NCBI RefSeq assembly: GCF_049639735.1
Contig: NZ_JBEVVA010000003.1
Coordinates: forward strand, 682,001 to 746,000
Length of the DNA: 64,000 nt
Direction: 5' to 3'
Source: Elusimicrobium simillimum
Lineage (GTDB): Bacteria; Elusimicrobiota; Elusimicrobia; Elusimicrobiales; Elusimicrobiaceae
Shown here: one piece after another, positions 33,033 to 42,214 of the stretch
How positions within the stretch are numbered: the stretch's first letter is position 1
How the letters are laid out: each line of letters opens with the position of its first letter
The notes under the pieces: generated by a model
Seen by the model: only the letters and a program-made list of their open reading frames with translations
What the model was told of the DNA's origin: nothing
The model's database searches: none
Translations under genes and position numbers: made by a program

Positions 33033-35069
33033 ATGTATAGAAGAGTATTTAAAATAATCACATGTTTTTTGCTGGTGGCGCTGCTTAGCGCCTGCCACAG
33101 CGTTTATAAAAAGCAAGATACCGTGCAGTCTTTAGAAAGCGCCAGTATTGAGCCTAAAGAAGTTTTTGTATATGAGGGGGCTTTGTATTTTACATATACT
33201 TACAGCGGGGTAGATTTCGCGCTTATAGCAAAACTGCCTAAAGAGGGTAAAGAACTTAAAAAGAAAAACGCCACCATAGAGGCCAAAGCCGTAAAAACCC
33301 TGCCTGAAATGGACGCCGCAAAAAAAGAAAAAGTTTATATGCTGGGTGACGTGTTTGAACAGGCTGTACGCCGCCAGATGACGGAAATGGCGCCGCAAGA
33401 CCACGGCACGGGATACCTGCTGGTTACAGATTTAAGAGATGTTGTTTTATACCGTGATACAAACGGCGAAATTAAACTTAACGAACCCGGCCAGGTGCCG
33501 CTTAACATAACAATCCTGGGCAAAAAGAAACAGAAAGAACTGCGACAAGGCGTTAATAAATATTTTACAGAAATCTTAAAAGCCGACTACCCCGGCGTTA
33601 CAAAATTTGTTATCCCCATAGACCGTGTGGCCGCGCAAATCCCTTATATATATGTAGACGCCGAGCGCGAGTTTGTGTCCGCCATTGAACTGCCGGATTT
33701 TTATAAAGTACAAAAAAAGATTTCGCCGGTAGGATTTTCTGTGGATATGCTGTACTCTTTTTTTATTAAAAGCAATTTTATAGGCGTAGTTAAAGCGCCG
33801 TTTACTTCTGTGCATAATTTGCTTTCCAGCGGATACTTTTTTATGTACGCCACATTATCGCCGGGGATAAAAAATTTAAGTTACGATGTACCACCCTTAT
33901 ATGACGGGGACCAGATGATGGATTTGGAAGAATTCTCAAAAGTTCTTGACAGAAAAACCCGTAAAGAAACCTACAAAGCCAGAGCTAAGTTATTAATAGG
34001 CGGGGAGGAGTTTTTTCCTGATTTTATAGAAGAGGTGCAAAAGGCCAAAGAGTCTGTGGACGTAAGAATCTATATTTTTAAAACAGACCCTTACAGCCTT
34101 AGCATAGCCGATGTGCTTAAAAACGCCTCTAACCACGATATTAAAACAAGAGTGCTTATTGACGAAATTAACACAGTACTTAACTGGACAAAAGCGCCCG
34201 AAATGCCGCACTCTAAAGATTATGTTATGCCCGGCATTAAACAATATCTTAAAGAAGAATCCGAAGTTAAGGTACGCACACGCCCCAATATTTTAGCCAG
34301 CGTTGACCACAGCAAAGTTATAGTTATAGACGAACGCCTTGCCTATACCGGCGGCATGAACTTTGGCGAAGAGTACCGCTACACCTGGCATGATATGATG
34401 ATATCTTTGGAGGGCCCCATAGTAACCAAACTGAAAAATGATTTTGAACGCGCCTGGGCTTTTTCCGGGCCCGGCGGCGATTTTGCCCAAGCGGCCGTTA
34501 TGGCCAGTGAGGATTGTAACGAGTGTTTTAAGCATGACTATGAAGATGATATGATAGACGTGCGGCCGCTTTACACCAAACCTAGCAGGCCCGATATTTT
34601 TACCGCGCAGTTAGAAGCCATTAAACGCGCTAAAAAAAGAATTTATATTCAAAACGCTTACTTCTCTGACAACAGAATAGTAAAAGAACTTATCAACGCC
34701 CGCCAGCGCGGCGTGGACGTACGCGTGATATTGCCCTCTAAAAATGATATAGGTATGATGGACGCCAATAACAGGGTAAAAACCAATATCATGCTGGCTA
34801 ACGGTATAAGGGTGTACTATTACCCCACTATGTCGCACGTTAAGGCTGCAATTTATGACGGGTGGGCTTGCGTGGGCTCGGCCAATTTTGATAAATACAG
34901 TTTGTTTGTTAACGGCGAGATGAGCCTTGGCGTGGACGACCCTAAGTTTGTTGAGGAGCTTAATGAGCGTTTGTTCCAAAAAGATTTTGCTGTGTCGCAA
35001 GAGATAACGGAGCCTTTGGAACTTACCTCGCAAGACTACTTTTTAGCGGCAATTTCTTTACAGGCATAA
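33033..35069 (+). CDS. Phospholipase D/cardiolipin-synthase-like lipoprotein
   Basis: A 678-residue protein with a lipoprotein signal (FLLVALLSAC, lipid cysteine 21), so attached to a membrane in the envelope. A unique N-terminal region of about 300 residues precedes two PLD modules. HKD motif 1 is HSKVIVID at residue 426 followed by GGMNFGEEY; HKD motif 2 is HVKAAIYD at residue 602 followed by GSANFDKYS. Two HKD motifs make one active site for phosphatidyl transfer or hydrolysis, as in cardiolipin synthases and periplasmic PLD enzymes. The unusual N-terminal half (YMLGDVFEQAVRRQMTEMA) is unrecognised. It is followed one base later by the flavoprotein gene. Confidence 0.88.
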   Translation: MYRRVFKIITCFLLVALLSACHSVYKKQDTVQSLESASIEPKEVFVYEGALYFTYTYSGVDFALIAKLPKEGKELKKKNATIEAKAVKTLPEMDAAKKEKVYMLGDVFEQAVRRQMTEMAPQDHGTGYLLVTDLRDVVLYRDTNGEIKLNEPGQVPLNITILGKKKQKELRQGVNKYFTEILKADYPGVTKFVIPIDRVAAQIPYIYVDAEREFVSAIELPDFYKVQKKISPVGFSVDMLYSFFIKSNFIGVVKAPFTSVHNLLSSGYFFMYATLSPGIKNLSYDVPPLYDGDQMMDLEEFSKVLDRKTRKETYKARAKLLIGGEEFFPDFIEEVQKAKESVDVRIYIFKTDPYSLSIADVLKNASNHDIKTRVLIDEINTVLNWTKAPEMPHSKDYVMPGIKQYLKEESEVKVRTRPNILASVDHSKVIVIDERLAYTGGMNFGEEYRYTWHDMMISLEGPIVTKLKNDFERAWAFSGPGGDFAQAAVMASEDCNECFKHDYEDDMIDVRPLYTKPSRPDIFTAQLEAIKRAKKRIYIQNAYFSDNRIVKELINARQRGVDVRVILPSKNDIGMMDANNRVKTNIMLANGIRVYYYPTMSHVKAAIYDGWACVGSANFDKYSLFVNGEMSLGVDDPKFVEELNERLFQKDFAVSQEITEPLELTSQDYFLAAISLQA

Positions 35070-35070
35070 C

Positions 35071-36288
35071 ATGACAAAAAACACTTTTGACGTAATTATT
35101 GTTGGCGGCGGCGCGGCGGGGTTAACCTGCGGCGTACTGCTGGCGCGCGGCGGGCGCAAGGTTGCCATTTTGGAAGCGCGTGAGCAGGTTGGGCGCAAAA
35201 TACTTGTCAGCGGCAACGGCCGCTGTAACGCCACCAACGAAAACGTAAAACTTGCCGATTATTACGGCGATAAAGACCTGGTGGCGGAGGTGCTTAAAAA
35301 ATTTAACGCGAAAGACGCTGTTGAATTTCTCATGCGTATAGGCGTTGTGCTTAAAAAAGAAAGCGACGGCCGTTATTTTGCCGCCACAGGTAAAGCCACT
35401 GCCGTGGCCAATGCGCTTGAGTACGCCGTGACTGAGGCAGGGGGGCAGATTTTTACAGGTGTTAAAGTTGACTCTATTACCAAGCAAGATATCTTTACCG
35501 TAAAAGCGGGGGATAAAACTTACCACGCCGCAAAGGTTGTGCTGGCGTGCGGCTCGCCCGCTTTCCCGCAGGCAAGCGGTACCGACGCGGGTTACGCTTT
35601 GGCCAAAAGTTTGGGCCATACAATTACTACTGTTTCTCCCGCTCTTACGCCAATCGCTTTAAAGCAAAACCCTTTTGCCAAAATGCACGGCGTCAGGCAG
35701 GACTGCCATCTAACTCTGCGCTTTAACGGGCGTATATATAAGGAAGAGGGGGAAGTTATGTTTACCGCCAAGGGGCTCAGCGGTATACCCGCGCTTAACT
35801 TAAGCCGCCTTATAAACGGCGACATTTCTAATAACCATGAGATTACGGTTAACCTTTTTCCGGGCGCAAAACCGGGGGATTTTAAAAGTATGATGTACAA
35901 ACGCCAAAAATATCACCCGCAAAGAAAGATAAAAGACTTTTTTATAGGTCTGCTGCATGAAAATGTGGCGGAAGTACTGTTGGACTATTTAGGTATAAAT
36001 AAAAACATTATTACAGGGCGTATAAAAGATGAAAATTTTGCTAATATTATAGAAACAATGCAGGCCTGGCCCGCCATATGCGCCCCAACGGTTTCTTGGG
36101 CTGACGCTTACGCCGCGGCAGGCGGCGTGCCGGGTACGGAAGTTGACTGCGCTACGCTGCAGTCCGCCAAAGTACCGGGACTTTATATTTTAGGGGAAAT
36201 GCTGGACGCGGACGCTAAAAGCGGCGGCATGAACTTACATTTCGCTTTTGGCTGCGGGCACCTTTGTGCGAGGAGTATTCTTTTATGA
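35071..36288 (+). CDS. HI0933/BaiN-like flavoprotein
   Basis: A 405-residue NAD(P)/FAD-dependent oxidoreductase of the HI0933/YhiN/BaiN family. The FAD dinucleotide motif is DVIIVGGGAAGLTCGVLLAR near residue 5, followed by VGRKILVSGNGRCNATN, the hallmark of this family. A second glycine-rich stretch (KVVLACGSPAFPQASGTDAG) and a C-terminal GLYILGEMLDADAKSGGMNL close the FAD site. Family members reduce enone-like bonds or are of unknown role. It starts one base after the PLD gene and its stop overlaps the next ATG (ATGA). Confidence 0.9.
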   Translation: MTKNTFDVIIVGGGAAGLTCGVLLARGGRKVAILEAREQVGRKILVSGNGRCNATNENVKLADYYGDKDLVAEVLKKFNAKDAVEFLMRIGVVLKKESDGRYFAATGKATAVANALEYAVTEAGGQIFTGVKVDSITKQDIFTVKAGDKTYHAAKVVLACGSPAFPQASGTDAGYALAKSLGHTITTVSPALTPIALKQNPFAKMHGVRQDCHLTLRFNGRIYKEEGEVMFTAKGLSGIPALNLSRLINGDISNNHEITVNLFPGAKPGDFKSMMYKRQKYHPQRKIKDFFIGLLHENVAEVLLDYLGINKNIITGRIKDENFANIIETMQAWPAICAPTVSWADAYAAAGGVPGTEVDCATLQSAKVPGLYILGEMLDADAKSGGMNLHFAFGCGHLCARSILL

Positions 36289-36965
36289 TGGATGAGGAAA
36301 AGGTAATAGTAAGAAAACTGGAATCTCTAGGCGCGGGTAAAAAAGGTTACCGGCGCGAGTATTTTGTGGGCAAAAAGAAAGTAGCTACAGAGATACTGAA
36401 CGAGACCATGGACACCCTTGAATTTGACGGCAAAATACCCGACGGTACGGTTAAAGAATTTTATGACAACGGCAAAGTGTTTTTTGAGTGCCCCTATAAA
36501 AGCGGCAAACGCAACGGCATGAGCCGCACCCGCCTTGAAAGCGGCGTAATACATTTGGAAAAGGAATATAAAGACGGCCTGCTGCACGGCGTAGTGCGCG
36601 TGTATTACCCGGGCGGCCTGTTGCAAAAAGAGCTTGCCTATAGGGAAGACATACAGACAGGCAAACAAAAAAAGTATTACTCCAACGGCGCGCTGCTGGA
36701 AATGTCGGAATACAGCGAGGGCTTTTTGGACGGGCGCAGCGTAACCTACCTTGAAAACGGGTTTATACACTCCCAGAGTTTTTACAAAAAAGATAAGCTG
36801 GTGGGAGATAAAATTATTTACCACAAAAACGGCACAATAGCGCTTATCTCCCCCTATAGTGACGGTAAGGCAAACGGTACCGCCAAAAAGTACAGTGAGG
36901 ACGGGCATGTGCTGGAAGAATGGTACTTTGAACGCGGTGCGCTTGTTTTTAAAAGAAGCGTTTAA
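36285..36965 (+). CDS. MORN/YwqK-like repeat protein (paralogue A)
   Basis: A 226-residue protein built of repeated beta-hairpin units of about 22-24 residues: GTVKEFYDNGKVFFECPYKSG, YKDGLLHGVVRVYYPGG, ALLEMSEYSEGFLDGR, GDKIIYHKNGTIALISPYSDG and so on. These follow the G-x-x-x-x-Y-x-x-G pattern of MORN-like repeats. Automatic annotation often calls such proteins YwqK-family antitoxins, but no toxin is present here. The ATG at 36285 overlaps the flavoprotein stop and has AGGAG nine bases upstream, which decides against the earlier in-frame start. A longer paralogue is at 45094. Function unknown; likely a binding scaffold. Confidence 0.8.
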   Translation: MMDEEKVIVRKLESLGAGKKGYRREYFVGKKKVATEILNETMDTLEFDGKIPDGTVKEFYDNGKVFFECPYKSGKRNGMSRTRLESGVIHLEKEYKDGLLHGVVRVYYPGGLLQKELAYREDIQTGKQKKYYSNGALLEMSEYSEGFLDGRSVTYLENGFIHSQSFYKKDKLVGDKIIYHKNGTIALISPYSDGKANGTAKKYSEDGHVLEEWYFERGALVFKRSV

Positions 36966-36982
36966 AATTAATTTTTTTATGG

Positions 36983-37035
36983 TACAATTTAGTAAGGTTT
37001 GAATAAAACCTATATCAACGTAAAAAGGAAGTAAT
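36983..37035 (+). promoter_or_regulatory. cspA promoter and leader
   Basis: TACAAT at 36983-36988 is a good -10 box; the -35 lies in the T-rich end of the previous gene and is unclear. The leader has a small hairpin, AGGTTT gaataa AACCT (36995-37011), and AAGGAAG as ribosome site before the ATG at 37041. A leader this short leaves little room for an E. coli-type cold-shock thermosensor. Confidence 0.5.
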
Positions 37036-37040
37036 TGTAA

Positions 37041-37241
37041 ATGGCAAAAGGAAAAGTAAAATGGTTTAACGACCAAAAAGGTTACGGCTTCGTAACCCCC
37101 GAAGATGGCTCTAAAGACCTCTTTGTTCACTATCAGGAAATCCAAGGCGACGGTTTTAAAACCTTAGCTGAAGGTCAAGATGTTGAGTTCGACATTGTGG
37201 AATCTGACAAAGGTCCCAAAGCCGTCAACGTTAGAAAATAA
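37041..37241 (+). CDS. cspA: Cold-shock domain protein
   Basis: A 66-residue single cold-shock domain that binds single-stranded RNA and DNA and melts mRNA structure. RNP1 is KGYGFVTPE and RNP2 is DLFVHYQEI, with the start AKGKVKWFNDQKGYGF typical of CspA/CspB. It has its own promoter. The 3' side is remarkable: the coding region is followed by a 270-base folded element and only then a terminator, so the mRNA would be mostly structured non-coding RNA. Confidence 0.95.
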   Translation: MAKGKVKWFNDQKGYGFVTPEDGSKDLFVHYQEIQGDGFKTLAEGQDVEFDIVESDKGPKAVNVRK

Positions 37242-37257
37242 TTTGACTTTTTTCCGA

Positions 37258-37527
37258 GAGTCTGTCGACGCGATTTATACGTTTGCGTTGTTCCAAAATT
37301 AGCTTATTTTACATTTTCTTTTGCGTGTGGGTATAGCATAAGCTATATTCCAGCAAAAAAAATGAAAAATAAGCTAATTTTGAAACAACCCTACGGGCTG
37401 CGGCAGCTTTTTAATAAATTTTAATTTTTTTATTCCGTACATAGCTTTGGCTATGCTTGTCATAAAGAAAATTAAAATTTATTAAAAATCTTAGCAGCGC
37501 AAGCGTATAAATCGCGTCGACAGACTC
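37258..37527 (+). repeat. 270-bp three-way-junction palindromic element behind cspA
   Basis: The outer stem is 30 bp with one mismatch: 37258-37287 (GAGTCTGTCGACGCGATTTA...) pairs with 37498-37527 (...TAAATCGCGTCGACAGACTC). It encloses two long arms. Arm 1 pairs 37287-37310 (AAAATTAGCTTATTTT) with 37366-37389, with tip TATAGC ataa GCTATA. Arm 2 pairs 37397-37426 with 37468-37498 (TTTTTAATAAATTTTAATTT region), with tip CATAGC tttg GCTATG. It has no convincing ORF. It could be a non-autonomous mobile element or a structured 3' RNA of cspA. Confidence 0.88.
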
Positions 37528-37530
37528 TTA

Positions 37531-37566
37531 GAGTCCCGGGCTGCTACGCAGCTGGGGCTCTTTTTT
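37531..37566 (+). terminator. Terminator behind the cspA element
   Basis: GAGTCCC...GGGGCTC with inner GGCTGC tac GCAGCT, followed by TTTTTT. It starts four bases after the outer stem of the 270-bp element, so the element is probably transcribed with cspA. Confidence 0.88.
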
Positions 37567-37610
37567 CTAAACTGACTTCACGGAGCTGACTCCGTAAAGA
37601 GGAAAATTAA

Positions 37611-38966
37611 TTGAAGCAAAAAACCAGTATTAAAGAGTTGTGGCTAGTATCCTACCCCCTTATCATCACTAACGCTTGCGCAGTAATAATGCAATTTACA
37701 GACAGAGTATTCTTGTCTTGGTATTCACCGGAGGCGCTTGCCGCGTGCGTACCGGGCGGCTCTCTCGCGTTTACGTTTACGGCCCTGTTTATGGGCATAG
37801 CGTCATACACAGGTGTTTTTGTGGCGCAGTACGACGGCAAAAAGAAACGCGCCAATATTTCTATTTCACTATGGCAGGGGATTATAGTGTCCGTAGTGTC
37901 AGGCGTGCTTATAGCGGGCTTTACCCCGCTGGGCTTTATGCTTATAGACGCCTTTAAACACGCGCCTGAGGTTGTAGCGTTTGAAAAGACTTACTTTGCC
38001 ATATTAAACTCCTTTGGCGGGTTTGTTATTTTAAACAGCGCTTTGGCCGCTTTCTTTATAGGCCGTGGTAAAACTACCGTTCCCATGGCTGTCAGCCTTG
38101 TGGGTAACGTGGTTAACCTTGTACTCAGCTATATTTTAATTTTTGGTAAATTCGGCATGCCGCAGTTAGGCATTGGCGGCGCGGCCGTGGGCACCGTTAT
38201 GGCTAACGTGGCTATGATAGCGTGTTACTCTGTATTTATATTCACGCAAAAAAATAAAAAACAGTTTAAGGTTACCCGTTTGGCGGGCTTTTATAAACCT
38301 GCTTTCTTGCGTCTTATACGCTATGGCATACCCAACGGCTTCGGCTTTTTTATGGACATTCTTTCATTTAGCATGTTCACATTTATGGTGGGCCACTTGG
38401 ATATGATGTCGTTGGCGGCAAGCAATATTGTTATGTCTATGCAAAGCCTTTCGTTTATGCCTATACTGGGCCTGGGGCTTGGCGTGCAGGTGGTAGTAGG
38501 CCGTTATATGGGCATGAAACGGCCCGACCAGGTTGTGGAAGTTGTTAAAAACGCCAGCAAGATGGGCTTTGTTTACGCGGGTGTTTTGGGGCTGCTGTTC
38601 TTCTTTATCCCCAGGTTTTTTATCGGCTTCTTTTTGCCTGAAAACGCGCAAAACGCCGAGCAAATTACCCGCCTGGCCATGCCGCTTATGAACATAGTGT
38701 CAATGTTTGTATTGTTTGACTGCACTTACCTAATATTTGGCGACGCTATACGCGGCGCCGGCGACACTAAGTTCCACATGATTGTAATGGCGCTGTGCGG
38801 CTGGGTATTGTTGGTGCCGGGTACGTATTATATAGTGTACGTGCTTAAAAAAGAAGTTCTTACAGTATGGCTGTGGCTTACTTTCTACGCTTTGATAACG
38901 GCTATAATAATGTTGGCGCGTTTCCTCCGTGGCAGGTGGCGCCGCATAGATATTACGGCTAAATAA
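37611..38966 (+). CDS. MATE-family efflux transporter
   Basis: A 451-residue inner-membrane multidrug and toxin extrusion protein with twelve predicted helices in two halves. The segments TNACAVIMQFTDRVFLSWYS near residue 20 and GRGKTTVPMAVSLVGNVVNL in the first half, and FVLFDCTYLIFGDAIRGAGD in the second, match MATE/NorM-DinF proteins. The family exchanges cationic drugs or metabolites for sodium or protons. The start codon is TTG at 37611, supported by GAGGA seven bases before it and the absence of a better in-frame ATG. A small hairpin (CGGAG ctga CTCCG, 37580-37594) precedes it. Confidence 0.9.
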   Translation: MKQKTSIKELWLVSYPLIITNACAVIMQFTDRVFLSWYSPEALAACVPGGSLAFTFTALFMGIASYTGVFVAQYDGKKKRANISISLWQGIIVSVVSGVLIAGFTPLGFMLIDAFKHAPEVVAFEKTYFAILNSFGGFVILNSALAAFFIGRGKTTVPMAVSLVGNVVNLVLSYILIFGKFGMPQLGIGGAAVGTVMANVAMIACYSVFIFTQKNKKQFKVTRLAGFYKPAFLRLIRYGIPNGFGFFMDILSFSMFTFMVGHLDMMSLAASNIVMSMQSLSFMPILGLGLGVQVVVGRYMGMKRPDQVVEVVKNASKMGFVYAGVLGLLFFFIPRFFIGFFLPENAQNAEQITRLAMPLMNIVSMFVLFDCTYLIFGDAIRGAGDTKFHMIVMALCGWVLLVPGTYYIVYVLKKEVLTVWLWLTFYALITAIIMLARFLRGRWRRIDITAK

Positions 38967-39008
38967 TAGCCGGCTGTAATATTTTTATAAATAAAGTCAT
39001 GTTGAGGA

Positions 39009-39070
39009 GACGCGCCAACGCGTCGACGTAGACATCTACCGCTTTATGCGGGCGGAGACAAGTTCCGCCC
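39009..39070 (+). repeat. Two small hairpins in the MATE-trxA gap
   Basis: GACGCG ccaa CGCGTC (39009-39024) and GGGCGGA gacaagt TCCGCCC (39050-39070) followed by CTACA. The second resembles the widely scattered GGGCGGA...TCCGCCCCTAC intergenic repeats of other bacteria. No gene is seen in the stretch 38967-39200. Confidence 0.6.
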
Positions 39071-39118
39071 CTACAGCTTTATAAATACTATTCAAACAAT
39101 AGCGTGGAAATTTTGCAT

Positions 39119-39174
39119 TTGACAATTTTGCTAAGTTCTGGTATTCTGTGAGGGTCCGCTGTTTTGGCGGACCC
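39119..39174 (+). promoter_or_regulatory. trxA promoter with a 5'-end hairpin
   Basis: TTGACA (39119-39124), 17-base spacer, TATTCT (39142-39147): a strong sigma70-type promoter. The predicted start near 39154 falls at the foot of an 8-bp hairpin, GGGTCCGC tgttttg GCGGACCC (39152-39174), which would cap the mRNA and protect it from 5' decay. No T run follows, so it is not a terminator. Confidence 0.75.
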
Positions 39175-39200
39175 TTGTACAATATGATTAAGGGGGCTCT

Positions 39201-39521
39201 ATGAGCGAAATTAATTTGACAGATGACAACTTTGAAGCTGAAGTTTTAAAATATTCCGGCGTTGCTATGGTAGATTTTTGGGCAACCTGGTGCGGCCCTT
39301 GCAAAATGTTCGGCCCCACAGTGGCTGAGATAGCAAAAGAATACGAAGGCAAAGCTAAGATTTGTAAACTTAATACTGATGAAGGCGCCAAAGTTTGTAA
39401 TGATTACCGCATTTCATCAATACCTACAGTAATATTCTTTAAAAACGGCCAGCCCGTTGGGCAAATGGTAGGCCTGCAAACAAAAGAAGAAGTAAAAAAA
39501 CAGCTTGACGCTCTTCTTTAA
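39201..39521 (+). CDS. trxA: Thioredoxin
   Basis: Cytoplasmic disulphide reductant of 106 residues. The active site is FWATWCGPCKMFGP with Cys31 and Cys34, and the cis-proline loop is ISSIPTVIFFKNGQPV. Every classical position is present. It has its own promoter and a GGGGG ribosome site. It is the first gene before polA but about 100 bases apart, without an obvious terminator between. Confidence 0.96.
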   Translation: MSEINLTDDNFEAEVLKYSGVAMVDFWATWCGPCKMFGPTVAEIAKEYEGKAKICKLNTDEGAKVCNDYRISSIPTVIFFKNGQPVGQMVGLQTKEEVKKQLDALL

Positions 39522-39623
39522 TTCTAATACTATACTTATATAAGCATGTTACCGGCCTGTTTGGGCAGGCCGGTAAAATATACCAAACTTTACCCCGTAT
39601 CAAAATCCAATAACAATATAATT

Positions 39624-42214
39624 ATGTCACAAGACAGAAAAACTGTATACATTGTAGACGCGCATAATTTCCTGCACAGAAATTACCACGCACTTCCTAA
39701 GCTCTCAAACTCTCAGGGGTTAGAGGTAGGGGCGCTGTACGGTTTTGCCCGCTGGCTGCTTAAACTTAAACAAGATAAAAACGCACAGTACGCGGCGGTA
39801 TGTTTTGACTCGGCCGGCGGCAGCACAAAAAGAAAAGCGCTTTTCGCGGACTATAAAGCGCACCGCAAAAAACCTGACGACGCGCTTATCACGCAGCTTG
39901 GCCTGGCAAGAGAATTGGTAGAAAAAATGGGTTTTAAAGTTTACGCCGAAAGCGGTATTGAAGCGGACGATATTATAGGCTACGTGGCCAAACAAACTGA
40001 AGCCGAAAACGGCGACGCCGTTATCGCCACCTCAGACAAAGACTCTTACCAATTACTTAACGAGCACATTAAACTATGGCCGCAAGGCTCCGCCAAAGAG
40101 CCGCTTAGAGGCCCGGAATATGTTAAAGAAAAATTTGGCGTTGAACAAAAATATCTTACAGATTACCTTGCCATAGTGGGCGACAGTTCAGACAATGTGC
40201 CGGGCATAGCGGGCCTGGGACCCAAAACAGCGGCGGATCTTATTAACACCTTTGGTTCGCTGGAAAATATTATTGCTAGTGCCGAGGAAAACAACCCGCA
40301 AATTAAACCTGCCGCGCAAAAAAAGATTTTAGCTTCAAAAGACGTAGCTTTACTTTCCAAAGAGTTAGTAACCTTAGACGAAACCTTAACAATTCCTTTT
40401 AAAATAGAAGACACAGCAGTCACCGCGCCCGACGCTAAAGTGCTGGCTGATTTATTTGCCAAATATGAATTTAAAAACATGCAGGCCGCCTTTGGCCCCG
40501 GCATACCCGCGCCAGCCCCGCAGCAAAAAGATGACGGGGTGCTGTTTGCCTCCATGCCTGATAGCGAGCCGCTTGAAAGCGTAGCCGCTAAAATAAAAGA
40601 AAGCATGTTTATACAGACGGAAGAAAACTACGTTATAATAGGCGCGGACGATAAAACATTTTCTCTTAAAGATTTAGATTCTCTGTCTGACGTCGAACTT
40701 AAATTAATCGACAAGCTTTGCCAAGACAAAAACATTTTAAAAATAAGCTATGACATGAAATTCACGCTGCGTGCCATAGGCATAATGCCGGACGGTATAA
40801 TAAACTGTTTTGACCTGCGCCTTGCGGCTTATTGTATGGACCCCGGGGCCGACATCAGCTTTAAAAACCTCTGCGCCAGATTTTTGGACGCCAACATAGA
40901 ACCCGAGGGCGAAGCGCAGTTTTTAATAGCGCAAAATAATTTTGCCTGGAGCCTTAAAAACATTCTTACAGAAGACCTAAAAGAGGCCGACCAATATAAG
41001 GTATATACAGAGATGGAAATGCCGTTGGCCTCCGTACTGCTATCTATGGAAGAGCTGGGCGTTTTGGTTGACGTGCCGTGGCTGGAAAGATTTTCAAAAA
41101 CCCTTGAAAGCGAGATACTTGTAACGCAGACCGATATTAATAAACTTGCCGGTAAAGAAATTAACGTTAACTCGCCAAAACAGCTTGGCGTGCTTTTGTT
41201 TGAGCAGTTTAACCTGCCTTCAATAAAAAAGACAAAAACAGGTTATTCCACTGACGAAGAAAGCCTGCAGCAGCTTATCAACTTGCACCCCATAGTACCC
41301 AAAATTTTAGAATACCGCGCCAACGCTAAACTTAAATCAACTTACGTAGACAACCTTATAGCTTTGGCGGACGAGCACTCCCGTGTGCATACTTACCTTG
41401 ACCAGACGGGTACCGTTACGGGCCGCTTGTCCAGCTCCAGCCCCAATTTACAAAATATTCCCATACGCACGCCCAAGGGCCGTATGCTGCGCCGCGCTTT
41501 CTCGGCCGACCCTGGCAATGTGCTGCTGAGCGTGGACTATTCACAAATAGATTTAAGGCTGTTGGCGCATGAGTCGCAAGACCCTGTGCTTGTAAACGCG
41601 CTTAGAGAGGGGGCGATATTCACACCAAAACAGCGGCCGAGGTTTTTGGCGTAATGTGTGAGATGGTGTCGCCTGAAATGCGCTCATCGGCCAAGGCTAT
41701 TAACTTTGGTATTATCTACGGCCAGGGCCCCATGGGGCTTAGCCAGGTGCTTAACATACCTATGCGTGAAGCTAAGGAATATATAGACAGTTATTTTGCC
41801 GCCTACAAAGTTGTGCGTGAATGGATAGATAAAAATATAGCCCTTTCACGTGAGCACGGTTACGTAAAAACTTTAATGGGTCACATAAGATATTTACCTG
41901 AGTTTAAAATGGGCAGTGCGCAAATGTCATCTTTTGCCCAACGCGCGGCTATTAACACAATAGTGCAGGGCGGCAGCGCGGATGTTATTAAAAAAGCGAT
42001 GTTAGATATTTACAATCACTACCTGGGCACTAAAGTAAAATTACTTTTACAGGTGCACGACGAACTTATATTTGAAATGCCCGCTGATATGCTGGAGGCT
42101 GAGGCCAAAGTTATTAAACACATGATGGAAAACGCCGTCACATTGCACGTGCCGTTACTGGCGGAAGCCAAGGCCGGCCCCAACTGGTATGAAATGGAGA
42201 AGTTAAAACTATGA
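39624..42214 (+). CDS. polA: DNA polymerase I, split by a frameshift at 41609-41613
   Basis: Restoring the frame gives 863 residues. The N-terminal 5'-nuclease (IVDAHNFLHRNYHAL, YAAVCFDSAGGSTKRKALF, EADDIIGYVAK, GDSSDNVPGIAGLGPKTAADL) is intact. The 3'-5' exonuclease-like domain lacks a clear D-x-E motif (FIQTEENYVIIG), so proofreading is probably lost as in many relatives. The polymerase domain has TGRLSSSSPNLQNIPIRT and LLSVDYSQIDLRLLAHES (motif A). At a run of five G the first frame continues to a stop at 41654. With one more G it reads REGGDIHTKTAAEVFGVMCE and joins SSAKAINFGIIYGQGPMGL (motif B) and LLLQVHDELIFE (motif C). The ATG at 39624 is preferred over the upstream one. It overlaps coaE (ATGA). 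Confidence 0.9.

Noticed and set aside
36285..36965. A YwqK toxin-antitoxin module
   Set aside because: No toxin gene is adjacent to either MORN-like protein; the antitoxin name is a database label for the repeat type.
41654..42214. A separate 186-residue polymerase-like gene
   Set aside because: It continues polA motifs B and C exactly where the first frame breaks; one added G joins them, so it is annotated as part of polA.
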